This document shows positions 10,302 to 20,004 of a stretch of 64,000 nt of DNA, one piece after another. Where the stretch lies: contig CM077643.1 in the NCBI GenBank assembly GCA_039707465.1, forward strand, positions 44,768,605 to 44,832,604. Direction: 5' to 3'. Position numbers and translations under genes: made by a program. Within the stretch, counting starts at the first letter, position 1, and each line of letters starts with the position of its first letter. Source of the DNA: Rhabdophis nuchalis. Taxonomy: Eukaryota; Chordata; Lepidosauria; Squamata; Natricidae. Under the pieces are notes generated by a model. The model made no database searches, was not told the origin of the DNA, and saw nothing but the letters and a program-made list of their open reading frames with translations.

Positions 10302-10650
10302 TGGCAGAGTTGGAAGGGACCTTGGAGGTCTTCTAGTCCAACCCCCTGCCTAGGCAGGAAATCCTATACCATTTCAGACAGATGGCTATCCAACATCTTC
10401 TTAAAGACTTGCAGTGTTGGGGCATTCACAACTTCTGGAGACAAGCTGTTCCACTGATTAATTGTTCTAACTGTCAGGAAATTTCTCCTCAATTCTAAGT
10501 TGCTTCTCTCCTTGATTAGTTTCCACCCATTGCTTCTTGTTCTGCCCTCAGGTGCTTTGGAGAATAGTTTGACTCCCTCTTCTTTGTGGCAGCCTCTGAG
10601 ATATTGGAACACTGCTATCATGTCTCCCCATGTCCTTCTTTTCATTAAAC
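10302..10650 (-). mobile_element. CR1 LINE 3' end
   Basis: GGCAGAGTTGGAAGGGACC start (3' terminus). The - strand encodes KKDMGRHDSSVP and similar in one frame and [20 protein letters not shown] in another. Truncated near TCCTTCTTTTCATTAAAC. Confidence 0.9.
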
Positions 10651-10936
10651 ATGTTTGACAAACTAATAAATAAATAAACATAAATAAATATTGAAAACCA
10701 TTCTGGAGAGTGACTTTCTTGAGAATTAGGGAATACTACATAGTGGGAAAGCCTTCCTGAATTTAGCAATACCATACTGCCATCTATTGGGGAAATGTTG
10801 AACTGCAACATTATTTTCTGCATGAGAGGAGTCACTTCTGACTCCAGAAGTATATAAATGCTACGAATAAATGAAAAAAAACCCCCCAAAACTGTTCATA
10901 ATTGCCAAGTTGAACATGCCAAAGGTGCCTGTAGAT

Positions 10937-11290
10937 CAGGGGTCCCCAACCTTTTTGGCACCAGGGACCGGTTTCATGTTAAAAAAATTCTGCGGACCGG
11001 TGGCCATGGCTCAGGCGGTGTAGAGGGGGAGCGGGGGGGGGGGGGGAACAGGCGGCGCATGCACACGGAGGTGTGTGAGTTGGCTCACTCGCCCCTCTCG
11101 GGCCCCCAACGGCGTGAGCGGCCGCGCCTGTGCTCTCCCATCCCCGGTGCGCACTCTGCCCAGGGGGCTGCCCCCTCCTCCCTCCTCCTCCTCTCCGGCC
11201 CTTTCTAAGAGTTGCACCGCTCACTGCGGCCCGGTTCCTATCAAGCCACAGACCGGGACCGGTCCACGGCCCAGGGGTTGGGGACCCCTG
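10937..11290. mobile_element. GC-rich hAT MITE, 354 bp
   Basis: TIRs are CAGGGGTCCCCAACC and GGTTGGGGACCCCTG. The perfect duplication CTGTAGAT lies at 10,929-10,936 and 11,291-11,298. The interior is strongly GC-rich with a G homopolymer near 11,030. Frames inside are compositional. Confidence 0.93.
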
Positions 11291-11399
11291 CTGTAGATTA
11301 TCTAACCATGATTATCTAACCACTGATTATCTAACCATGGTTCAAACAATGTATATTTATACAAGCCAAAATGAATGCGATTTAACATTACTTTATGAT

Positions 11400-11862
11400 T
11401 TTTTATTTATTTTTATTTTATTAAATTTATACCCCGCCCTTCTCCTTGTTAGGACCCAGGGCGGCGCACAGGCATTATTTAAAACCACAAAATACAATAT
11501 ATATCAATTAAAATATATTAAATTAATTAAACACGTGCTAAAACCCATGTTAAAACCTTACCAAATTATAATTTATTTTTAAAAAGTCAGAAACGGGGGG
11601 CTATCCTAGGCCGGCTTGTTGGAATAAATCGTCTTAAGACGTTGGCGGAAGAGGCGGAGGTCCGAGATAGTACGAAGGTCGGGGGGTAGGTCGTTCCAGA
11701 GGGCCGGGCCCACCACAGAGAAGGCCCTTCCCCTGGGTGTCGCCAACCGGCATTGCCCCGCCGACGGCACCCGGAGAAGGCCCTCTCTGTGTGAGCGGAT
11801 CGGACGAAGGGATGTATGGGGCAGGAGACGGTCTCGTATATAGCTAGGCCCCGAGCCATGGA
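11400..11862 (-). mobile_element. L2 LINE 3' end
   Basis: Starts (3' end) with an ATTTTATT tail and AAATTTATACCCCGCCC. The - strand encodes the ALWNDLPP-type C-terminus with frame shifts. 5' truncated at about 11,862 after CCATGGAGCG. Confidence 0.88.
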
Positions 11863-12184
11863 GCGATGATGAGATAAACCAAAGTTTAGGTTTAGTTTAA
11901 AAGAAGTAGGTTAGCTGCATTTCTAATATCATATGGCCTAAAGAGGAAGATTCTGGATGACATACAGACTAAGCAGAGTTGTCCTCAGGATCAAAAGCCT
12001 TTGTTGAAATAAAAAAAAAAACAGCCTCTTGCTAGAGATTTTTATGAGTGTTGCTCATTTTATCCTTTTATGCAATGTCACCCAACACATGCCAAAAGGG
12101 TGGAGTTTGCATTATGATGCTTAATGTTGGTGTCATCCTGGGCCCCTCCACAGAGGCCTGTGTGTGTAAGGCACGAAGGCTGCA

Positions 12185-12186
<2 letters not shown>

Positions 12187-12221
<35 letters not shown>
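12187..12221. repeat. (GT)n microsatellite
   Basis: About 17 GT dinucleotides within otherwise single-copy-like sequence (11,870-12,490) in which I see no gene. Confidence 0.95.
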
Positions 12222-12223
<2 letters not shown>

Positions 12224-12491
12224 TTCCCACTTCCAGACCTCACAGGAGGCTGGAGGGATTCCTTCCCTGCAATCTCTCACCCATCTCACAGTCTCCATCC
12301 CAACTAAGCAGTAAGGAATTTTGAATGTTTTTGTTTCTTCCTTGACATTCTCCAGGTTAGAGGCTGTTCTTCCTTGACAGCAGACGAGACTGAATGAGTG
12401 ATGTTGATGGTAGGGCTGTGCACAATCATGTTGCTGAATGCCCAGAGGCTTCCTTTTGTGGGAATGTGGTCCTTAATTTTAAAAGTGGATT

Positions 12492-12955
12492 ATTTCTTCT
12501 TCTTCTTCTTCTTCTTCTTCTTCTTCTTCTTCTTCTTCTTCTTCTTCTTCTTCTTCTTCTTCTTCTTCTTCTTCTTCTTCTTCTTCTTCTTCTTCTTCTT
12601 CTTCTTCTTCTTCTTCTTCTTCTTCTTCTCCTCCTCCTCCTCCTCCTCTTCCTCCTTTCTTCTCTTCCTCCTCTTCTTTCTCCTTCTCCTCCTCTTCCTT
12701 TCTCCTCCTCCTCCTCCTCCTCCTCCTCCTCCTCCTCTTCCTCCTCTCTCCTTCTCCTCCTCTTCCTCCTCTCTCCTTCTCCTCCTCTCTCCTTTTCCTT
12801 CTCCTCCTCTCTTCTCTGCCTCCTTTATTCTCCTCCTCCTCTCTCCTCCTCCTCTCCTCCTCCTCCTCCTCCTCTCTTCCCCCTCCCCCTCCTCTCTCCT
12901 TCTCCTCCTCTCTCCTTTTCCTCCTCCTCCTCTTCCCCTTCCCACCTTCCTGCTC
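12492..12955. repeat. (CTT)n then (CTC)n polypyrimidine array
   Basis: About 135 bp of near-pure CTT is followed by more than 300 bp of CTC/CTT mixtures. The + strand is almost all pyrimidine. The long Leu, Phe/Ser, Glu and Lys frames crossing it are artefacts. Confidence 0.97.
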
Positions 12956-13049
12956 CTCCATTACCTCCCCCAGCCTTCCTCTTCCAGCCTTCCTCTCCTA
13001 CCTTTGAATCAGCGTTGACTCCTGGCAACAATCTAGAAAAAAACCCTGC

Positions 13050-13195
13050 AGTTTTCTTAGAACATTTTCAGAAACGGTTTGCCATTGCCTCCTACCTAGA
13101 GGCTTAAGGTCATCCAGGTGGCTTCATCTCTAAGGTAAGATTAGAACTCATGGTGTCCAAGCCAGTGTCTTTTAACCACAACACCAAATTAGCTT
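13050..13195 (-). mobile_element. Possible SINE fragment
   Basis: AACGGTTTGCCATTGCCTCC and TTAGAACTCATGGTG with AACCACAACACCA read, on the - strand, as a degenerate tRNA-like head and body. Weak. Confidence 0.35.
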
Positions 13196-13214
13196 TTCCC
13201 CTTGCCCTATAAAA

Positions 13215-13344
13215 CAGGGGTCTCCAACCTTTGCAACTTTAAGTCTGAAGGACTTCAGCTCCCAGAGTTCTCCAGCCAGCTGGCTGGAGAACTCTGGGAG
13301 CTGAAGTCCTTCAGACTTAAAGTTGCAAAGGTTGGAGACCCCTG
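13215..13344. mobile_element. Hairpin hAT MITE, 130-bp palindrome
   Basis: A perfect or near-perfect palindrome of 130 bp centred on CCAGCTGG, with ends CAGGGGTCTCC and GGAGACCCCTG. The 8-bp duplication CTATAAAA flanks it at 13,207-13,214 and 13,345-13,352. Confidence 0.95.
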
Positions 13345-13574
13345 CTATAAAAGACCCACTTAAAAAAGGGAATGAAAAAGGTAAAAAGGGGGCAAAAACA
13401 ATTGCCCACTGGAGGGCGCCATTGTCACGTACAAACCAGGCTAGAAAGAATGTGAAAAAGCATTCAGCTAATCTAGCTTTATTGCAAAAGTTACAAGGAG
13501 CTTTAAGGGATTTTAATACATAAATCCTGTATTTTCTAGAAGAGTTAGGGCCTCAAGGTGTTTTCTAGCCAATC

Positions 13575-13890
13575 AACATGAAGCGAAGGAGTAACATGAT
13601 GGCAGGCTTCCAATATCTGAGGGACTATCACAGAGAAGAAGGAGCCGATTTATTCTCCAAAGCACGTGAGGGCAGGACAACAACCTAGAACTAAGGAGAA
13701 ATCCCCTGACAATCAGAACAGTGCAATGGCTTGCCTTCAGAAGTTGTGAGTGCTCATCACTGGAGGTTTTTAAGAAGATATTGGACAAGAAGGTTTGTCC
13801 CATTTGTATGGGGTCTCCTGCTTGAGCAGGAAATTAAACTTAAAGACCTCCAAGTTCTCTTCCAGCTCTGATATTCTGTATTTTGTAATA
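13575..13890 (+). mobile_element. CR1 LINE fragment, degraded
   Basis: ACATGATGGCAGGCTTCC, AGAAGTTGTGAGTGCTC and GGGGTCTCCTGCTTGAGC match the CR1 3' region with internal deletions. Confidence 0.8.
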
Positions 13891-14084
13891 CACAAGCACA
13901 TGGGACTTTAAATGATGGGGGGGGGAGGGGGGGGAGGCTTGAAAAAGGCAAGATGGCTGCCGCAGTTGGTCTGTGTGTGTGTGTGTGTGTTTACGTGCCG
14001 TTTGGAAGGGCCATTTTGACTTTTTGGATCCACTGACAGATCCTGATTAACACTCCACTGGCCAGCTCTTCCCTCTGTTCAAAG

Positions 14085-14590
14085 AGCCAGAAGCCATCTT
14101 CAAAGCGCTCCATGGCTCGGGGCCTAGCTATATTCGCGACCGCCTCCTGCCCCATACATCCCTTTGACCGATCCGCTCCCACAGAGAGGGCCTTCTCAGG
14201 GTACCGTCGGCCGGGCAATGCCGGTTGGCGGTGCCCAGGGGAAGAGCCTTCTCTGTGGCGGGCCCAACCCTCTGGAACGACCTACCCCCCGATCTATGTA
14301 CCATCGTGGACCTCCGTCTTTTCCACCAACATCTTAAAACTCATTTATTTCAACAAGCCGGCCTAGCATAACCCCTGTTCTGACTTTTATAGGGATAATT
14401 TTTATAGGGATAATTTTTAAATTTTAGAGTTTTATTAATTTTAGCACAGGGAATATTTAATTAGTTTTTAACAATTTTGTATTTTTGTATTTTTTGTATG
14501 ATTCTAATGATGCCTGTGCGCCGCCCTGGGTCCTTTTTTAGGAGAAGGGTGGGGTATAAATTTAATAAAATAAACATAAAAATAAATAAG
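14085..14590 (+). mobile_element. L2 LINE 3' end
   Basis: CTTCAAAGCGCTCCATGGCTC begins the retained C-terminal segment. The terminus CTGTGCGCCGCCCTGGGTCC and an AATAAAATAAA tail follow. Frameshifted and truncated. A GT microsatellite lies just upstream at about 13,972-13,991. Confidence 0.88.
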
Positions 14591-14724
14591 GTTGCCAACT
14601 GATGCACTTCAAAGATTTAACTTTTTAAAACATCCTTTCAAGCTGTAGCCATTGAGGGCTTAACCTCATGAGGAAGATCTTGCTCCAATCTGCCTGGAGG
14701 TTAATAGACAGGCGATGCTCTTTT

Positions 14725-14971
14725 AGCACTAGCACTAGCTCTGAAACTTACGTAATGCTTCACAGGGCTTTACAGCCCTCTCTAAGCGGTTTACAGAGTC
14801 AGCATATTTCCCCCAACAATCTGGGTCCTCATTTTACTGACCTTGGAAGGATGGAAGGCTGAGTCAACCTTGAGCCTGGTGAGATTTGAACTGCCAAATT
14901 GCAGGCAGCCGGCAGTCAGCAGAAGTAGCCTACAGTACTGTACTCTAACCACTGCGCCACCGTGGCTCATT
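14725..14971 (-). mobile_element. tRNA-derived squamate SINE
   Basis: On the - strand: head GAGCCACGGTGGCGCAGTGG (tRNA A box), B-box-like GCAGTTCAAATCTCACC, body GGTTGACTCAGCCTTCC, 3' end TAAACCGCTTAGAGAGGG. A TAGCAC-type repeat follows the 3' end. Confidence 0.88.
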
Positions 14972-14998
14972 TGAGGACACTCTGCCTATAGAACAGTG

Positions 14999-15119
14999 TT
15001 TCTCAACCTTGGCACTTTTCAGATGGGTGGACTTCAACTCCCAGAATTCCCCAGGCAGCTATGAATTCTGGAAGTTGAAGTCCACCCATCTGAAAGGTGC
15101 CAAGGTTGAGCAACACTAC
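14999..15119. mobile_element. Diverged hairpin MITE
   Basis: CAGTGTTTCTCAACCTTGG is mirrored by CCAAGGTTGAGCAACACT, and the arms share CTTCAACTCCCAGAATTC. Flanks CTATAGAA and CTGTAGGG are only partly alike, suggesting an older insertion. Confidence 0.75.
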
Positions 15120-15344
15120 TGTAGGGGCTCCTCTGCCAAGACACTTCCCTGGGGGTTACTCCTAAGACAAAACAATGACCATTTGAAGCTTCATTTGGCT
15201 CCCACTTCCTTCACCAGCTGCATTTTTCTCACTTACCCCTCTCCCTAGTATTGTTTAACTTCGTTTTAAATGTATTTCAGCCTCTTGTAAACAATGTTTG
15301 CTTGTTATCACTAGTTTTTCACAGTGCTAAAAAAGAGACATACA

Positions 15345-15720
15345 GAATTGAATAGAATAGTTGGAAGGGACCTTGAAGGTCTTCTAGTCCAACCCCCTGC
15401 TTAAGCCGGAAACCCTACACCACTTCAGACAAATGGTTATCCAACATCTTCTTAAACACTTCCAGTGTTGGGGCATTCACAACTTCTGGAGGCAAGTTTT
15501 TTTCCACTGATTAATTGTCCTAACTGTCAGGAAATTTCTCCTCAATTCTAAGTTGCTTCTCTCCTTGATTAGTTTCCACCCATTGCTTCTTGTTCTGCCC
15601 TCAGGTGCTTTGGAGAATAGTTTGACTCCCTCTTCTTTGTGGCAACCCCTGAGATATTGGAACACTGCTATCATGTCTCCCCTAGTCCTTCTTTGCATTA
15701 AACTAGACATACCCAGTTCC
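15345..15720 (-). mobile_element. CR1 LINE 3' end
   Basis: The 3' terminus carries GAATAGAATAG (AATAG pentamer tail) then TTGGAAGGGACCTTGAAGG. The - strand encodes [20 protein letters not shown] with an intact local frame of 77 codons. Confidence 0.9.
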
Positions 15721-15721
15721 A

Positions 15722-15960
15722 GGTAGTACTTGACTTTTTAAGTGAGTTTTGCTCCATTTTACGACGTTTCTTGCCACAGTGACTAAGTGAATCCCGGCAG
15801 TTCTTAAGTTAGCAACACGGTTGTTAAGTGAACCTCGCTTTCCCGTTGACTTTGCTTGTCAGAAGTTTACAAAAGGGGATCACATAGCTCTGGGACACGG
15901 CAACCGTCATAAGTACGAGTCAGGAACCAAGCGTCTGAATTTTGATCATGTGACCATGCC
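15722..15960. mobile_element. MITE-like repeat with TIRs, 5' portion
   Basis: Starts AGGTAGTACTTGACTT, contains TTAAGTGAACCTCGCTT and CTGAATTTTGATCATGTGACC. The last motif also occurs in the partial copy at 1-157. Ends without its second TIR. Confidence 0.55.
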
Positions 15961-16510
15961 CCCTTCACCAAAATGGCTGTGCAGAGCCTCTAGGAAGCTT
16001 TTAGAGAGCTTCTGGGGCCTGGGGAGGGCACAAATGAGCAAGAAATGGCCCATTTTTTGCTCAATTCTACCCCCCTCAGCCCCCAGGAGCACTCTATAAC
16101 AGGGGTCTCCAACCTTTGCAACTTTAAGTCTGAAGGACTTCAACTCCCAGAATTCTCCAGCCAGCTTTGCTGGCTGGAGAATTCTGGGAGTTGAAGTCCT
16201 TCAGACTTAAAGTTGCAAAGGTTGGAGACCCCTGCTCTATAAGCTTCCTAAAGACTTTTTTTGCCCTTTAAAAAAAATGAAAAATGGGCCTGTTTTTGAG
16301 AAAAACAGGGCGGTTTTTGCTCGTCCCCCCCACCAAGAGCACTCTGCAAGCTCCCTAAAGGCTTTTGGGGGGGGGGAATGGGCCCATTTTTGCAAAAAAT
16401 AGTCGTTTTTGGGAGGTTTGCGGAACGCAAAACCTTTAAAAAAAAATTTCTCTTCAAAATCTTGTTGCATCTTATACTCCGCTGCGTCTTATTCTCTGAA
16501 AAATACGGTA
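15961..16510. repeat. Diverged repeat hosting a hairpin MITE
   Basis: ATGGCCCATTTTTTGC, GGGCCCATTTTTGCAAAAA and AGAGCTTCTGGGGCCTGGGG resemble the interior of the element at 57,819-58,452. The hairpin MITE at 16,100-16,234 is inserted into it. Confidence 0.5.
16100..16234. mobile_element. Hairpin hAT MITE, 66-bp perfect arms
   Basis: The two 66-bp arms are exact reverse complements around TTT. The perfect duplication CTCTATAA lies at 16,092-16,099 and 16,235-16,242. This is one of the best-preserved copies in the window. Confidence 0.96.
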
Positions 16511-16992
16511 CTTCAAAATCAAACCAAAATTGATCTGCATGATTCTCTGTGAGGAGATTTTGCAGGAGCCGTTAAAATGGTAATAATGCCTTTCCAACAA
16601 GACCAGGTGAATGTATAGGGGGAGAGGGATGGAACCTCCAGTTAGAGAGCAAGTCTACCAGACTATACAATATCAGCTGTTTGGAATTCATTTCCTGCCA
16701 GTGGATTCTTCAGAGAAACATCTGGTTGGCCGCTGTGGGAAACAGGATGCTGAAAACAAAACTTTTGGTCAACTCCAGCAGGAGTTTTCTTAGATGTTCT
16801 TATTAAAGGCAAACTGAGGCTTTTGGAAATCTGATCCGCTTTCTCCCAGAAAGCCGCCTTTGGCAACTTCATCTGCTCTGCTCAGCTTTTTATGCACGCT
16901 GTTCAATATTTGTATAAAAATGCAAAGAATGGTGCTGGGGTGGGGGAATTAAATGATGGGCTCCCAGACATTTTTAGTTTTATAGGAGCAAG
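16511..16992. other. No gene seen
   Basis: Single-copy-like sequence before the 20-bp duplication that starts at 16,993. No motif identified. Confidence 0.45.
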
Positions 16993-17012
16993 GAGAAAGC
17001 TGGGTCTATGTT

Positions 17013-19030
17013 CGATTTTGAAAAAGTTTTATTGAGTTTTAACAATTTTCTGAAGGGTGGGGTAAGGGTTACAGAAACATTTTGAGAACCTTTGCGTCAG
17101 AGTCCTTGGCCCATCCCGGGCTACATAATAAAACAATAGTAAACAAATTTATCAAAAAAAAATACTACAAGATAGAGACCAGTGTATACATATTACATAT
17201 TACATTTCCAATTCTGAGATGGCAGACATGTACAAACATCCTGGTACAAAAAAGAATAGAAAGAAAAGTTAATAAGAAAAAAGAAAAGCAAGCAAAATCA
17301 TTTTTTTGATCTAAGTCTTTTGGCAATTGTATCTTCTTTTTCTCCTGCTTGGTCTCCCGTGGGCGGGGGCGTGGCCCCCTCCGCCCCCCCTGGATCTTCG
17401 CCCAGGACAGAGGAATGTTTTTTAATAAAGGCTTCCGCCTCAGCAACTGTTTTAATTCTCATTCTTCCTCCTTCCCAGAACACCAGCATCCCTTCGGGCA
17501 TCGCCCACTTGAACCAGATCCCGTGATCAAACAATTTTTTAGATAAGAAGGAAAATTTCCTTCTCATTTCTCTGATTTTTTTGGGACCTGCTTCAAGATA
17601 GCGACAACCTTTTGTTGGTAAATTAGAGGACCCCCTCTCTGCGCCCTCAAAATTCCCTCTCTGGTTGACCTTCTGACAAATTTAATGTGTATCTCTCTGG
17701 GTGCTTCATTTATCCTGGCATATGCAGAGTTTATTCTGTAGACTAGGTCAATGTCCCCCCTGATCTCATCTTTAGGTTTATGTAAATAGTCTGCTAAAAT
17801 TGTGTTCATGAGTTCAGGAAGACATTCACCAGATTCTTCAGAAATGTTCTGAAATCTTAAAAAATATGACATCCTTTCGAAATCCATCCTAGACATATGC
17901 CCAGTTAATTCCCCCACCTCACTGTTGACATTTTTAAGCTCTCCCTTTGCCTCAGTTAGCCCCCCTTCCAGATCTTCAGTCTTCTGTATGTTCTCCTTCA
18001 CTTGATTACGAGTTTCCAGGAGTTCCTTCTTAAAGTTGTTATTTTCTTCTCTCTGCGCCTTAATTTCCTGTACCAAAGTTTGTATAACAGATTCCAGAGA
18101 AGACAATCTTTGTTCCAATCCTGCCAATTCTGATTTTTGTGCCATGGTTAACTGTTAGAGTCAGTGCCACTAAAATGGCGTTTTTTGGGTGGAGCCGTTG
18201 AGACAAATCAGGAGGTAAAAGTTTCAAATCAAGGTTATAAAAAAGTTCAAGAACCAGTAGAGAAACACTTTCCCAAATCAATAGTTATAATAAAAAAGGC
18301 ACTCCAGACAGGGAATCAATTAATCCAAAAAAGTTCTTCATTAATAGCAAGAGGAAGTCCAAATTACAAGAAGATGCTGGTAGTTTTCCATAAATAAAAT
18401 AGTCATTCAGGAGCGGAGAGAAGCCATCTTCCACCGCCCAAGCTGGGAGCCAGCCGGAAAAAGTAACAAAGAAATAAGTTGTAACAAGCCAATCGAACTT
18501 AGAAACATTGTTGCAAGCCGCAGATCACTTTCACTCGCTTTCACTAAGTTCCAGGCAAACTGCATAGAGAAAAATCCGTCCCTCGCAATGAGGAACCATT
18601 TCAAAGCGCCGCTTTAAATCCGAGGGGGGGTTTAACGAAAAAAACACCCCCCTCCAAGCTTTTTAGTCCAGCGCTGCCATCGGAGATAAAATAGCAGATA
18701 AAAGCACACTCACTCTTCACCTTGCAGCCGAGCCTCGGGAGAGCCTTCCGACCCGGACGTCTGGCTCACTCCAAAATTAAGCAACTTTTCCGTTCTCCAT
18801 TGGCGAAGGTGGAGACAGGCGTCTCCCCCCGCAGCCAGCCTTTCGTCACCTAGGCTGAAGACAAGGGTCGCTTTCCCACCGCCGTGGGAAGGGGGCGTCC
18901 CTAGCAAGCCAACCCTATGGGAGACCCCCAAGATGGGGCGTCTCGCCCCCGTGGGGGGGCAGAAAAAAGGACAAAGCGGCGGACGAGTCAAGGACCCATC
19001 CGTCGCCGTTGGAGGGCGGAAGCGGAAACC
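17013..19030 (-). mobile_element. HAL1-like (L1 ORF1-only) retrotransposon
   Basis: A 2,018-bp element on the - strand, bounded by a perfect 20-bp direct repeat, GAGAAAGCTGGGTCTATGTT, at 16,993-17,012 and 19,031-19,050. In transcript order it has a GC-rich 5' region of about 885 bp (19,030-18,146), an ORF1 coding region (18,145-17,298) and about 285 bp of 3' UTR. AATAAA lies some 15 bases from its end. No ORF2 sequence (endonuclease, RT or CCHC) is present, and no long poly(A) follows. The duplication argues that the ORF1-only form inserted as such. HAL1-type half-L1 elements are known in mammals. Confidence 0.75.
17298..18145 (-). pseudogene. L1 ORF1p (RNA-binding chaperone), one frameshift
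   Basis: Starts at ATG 18,145 (protein begins MAQKSELAGLEQRL). Residues of about 5-85 form heptad-rich coiled coil (VIQTLVQEIKAQREENNNF), the trimerisation region of L1 ORF1p. An RRM-like segment follows (RMSYFLRFQNISEESGE, about residues 92-165), then the start of the C-terminal domain (REIHIKFVRRSTREGIL). The frame stops at 17,564, but the C-terminal domain continues in another frame (RRKFSFLSKKLFDHGIWFKW, ending at 17,298). The break is one base in an A7 run on the - strand near 17,578-17,584. It could be a real mutation, a homopolymer sequencing error or, less likely, a slippage site. The protein would bind L1-type RNA and assist target-primed reverse transcription supplied in trans. Confidence 0.85.
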
Positions 19031-19144
19031 GAGAAAGCTGGGTCTATGTTGAACAGGAAAGGCCTTACATGCAGCATGCATGACAAGGAGGTCTTGGAAA
19101 TGTATTTTTGTTAATGGCTCGAAAGGCAGAAGATGGATATGGGC

Positions 19145-19383
19145 AATCGTTTTTACTATTTATTATTATTATTATTATTATTTGTGAGCTTGTTAGTTGC
19201 AAATTCATGTCTGACCCACCACAACCCCATGGACAACATTTGTCAGCCCTGGTAGAGATAGTAGTAGTTCTTCTTCTTCTTCTTCTTCTTCTTCTTCTTC
19301 TTCTTCTTCTTCTTCTTCTTCTTCTTCTTCTTCTTCTTCTTCTTCTTCTTCTTCTTCTTCTTCTTCTTCTTCTTCTTCTTCTT

Positions 19384-19414
<31 letters not shown>

Positions 19415-19800
19415 ATTGTGAACCCGTGTCCAACCCATCTTGACCCCATGGACAACATTCCCCCAGGCCTTCCTGTCCTCTACCATCCTCTGGAGTCCAT
19501 TCAAGATCTAGTGCTTTGGTGACTCCATCCAGCCACCTCATTCTCTGTCGCCCCGTTCTTCTTTTGCCCTCAGTCTTTTCCAGCATTAGGCTCTTCTCCA
19601 GTGAGTCCTTCCTTCTCATTAGGTGGCCAAAGTATTTGAGTTTCATCTTCAGGATCTGGCCTTCTAAAGAGCAATCAGTGTTCATCTCCTCTAGGTCTGA
19701 CTGGTTTGATTGCCTTGTAGTCCAAGGGACTCGCAGGAAGCTTCTCCAGGACCATAGTTCAAAGCCCTCAATTCTTTGCTGCGATTTCAGGCTTTCTTTT
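19145..19800 (-). mobile_element. BovB LINE 3' end with (CTT)n at tail
   Basis: The - strand encodes a BovB C-terminal segment (FELWSWRSFLRVPWTTRQSN, then MKLKYFGHLMRRKDSLEKSL and GRQRMRWLDGVTKALDLEW) in one frame that runs into the CTT repeat. A second BovB-like tail segment (ACCCCATGGACAACATTTG) lies on the other side of the repeat, at 19,190-19,260. The RT catalytic core is absent. Confidence 0.88.
19266..19413. repeat. (CTT)n microsatellite in BovB tail
   Basis: About 49 uninterrupted CTT units. Poly-Leu, poly-Arg and poly-Lys frames across it are artefacts. Confidence 0.97.
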
Positions 19801-20004
19801 TTCCCTAAAATTATTACTTTTAAGCTGAAATAAAAAGAAATAATTAGAGACACAGCATAGGAAAGTAAACCAGGGTCCAAAAAAACTTAGGGGGAAAAAG
19901 ATATGTGGGGATTCCCTCTTTGGTCTATAGAAGGAGATATATAGAAACCTTTGAAATGGTTAATCAAGAACTCCTCCTCCTCCTCTTCCTTCCCTTCCAT
20001 CTTT

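Noticed and set aside
12394..13107. Frames of 150-237 codons with poly-Leu, poly-Phe/Ser, poly-Glu or poly-Lys
   Set aside because: Generated by the CTT/CTC array. All frames are open because of the triplet repeat.
19065..19880. 271-codon - strand frame with poly-Arg
   Set aside because: A BovB C-terminal remnant fused through the CTT repeat to unrelated sequence. Only the BovB part is meaningful.
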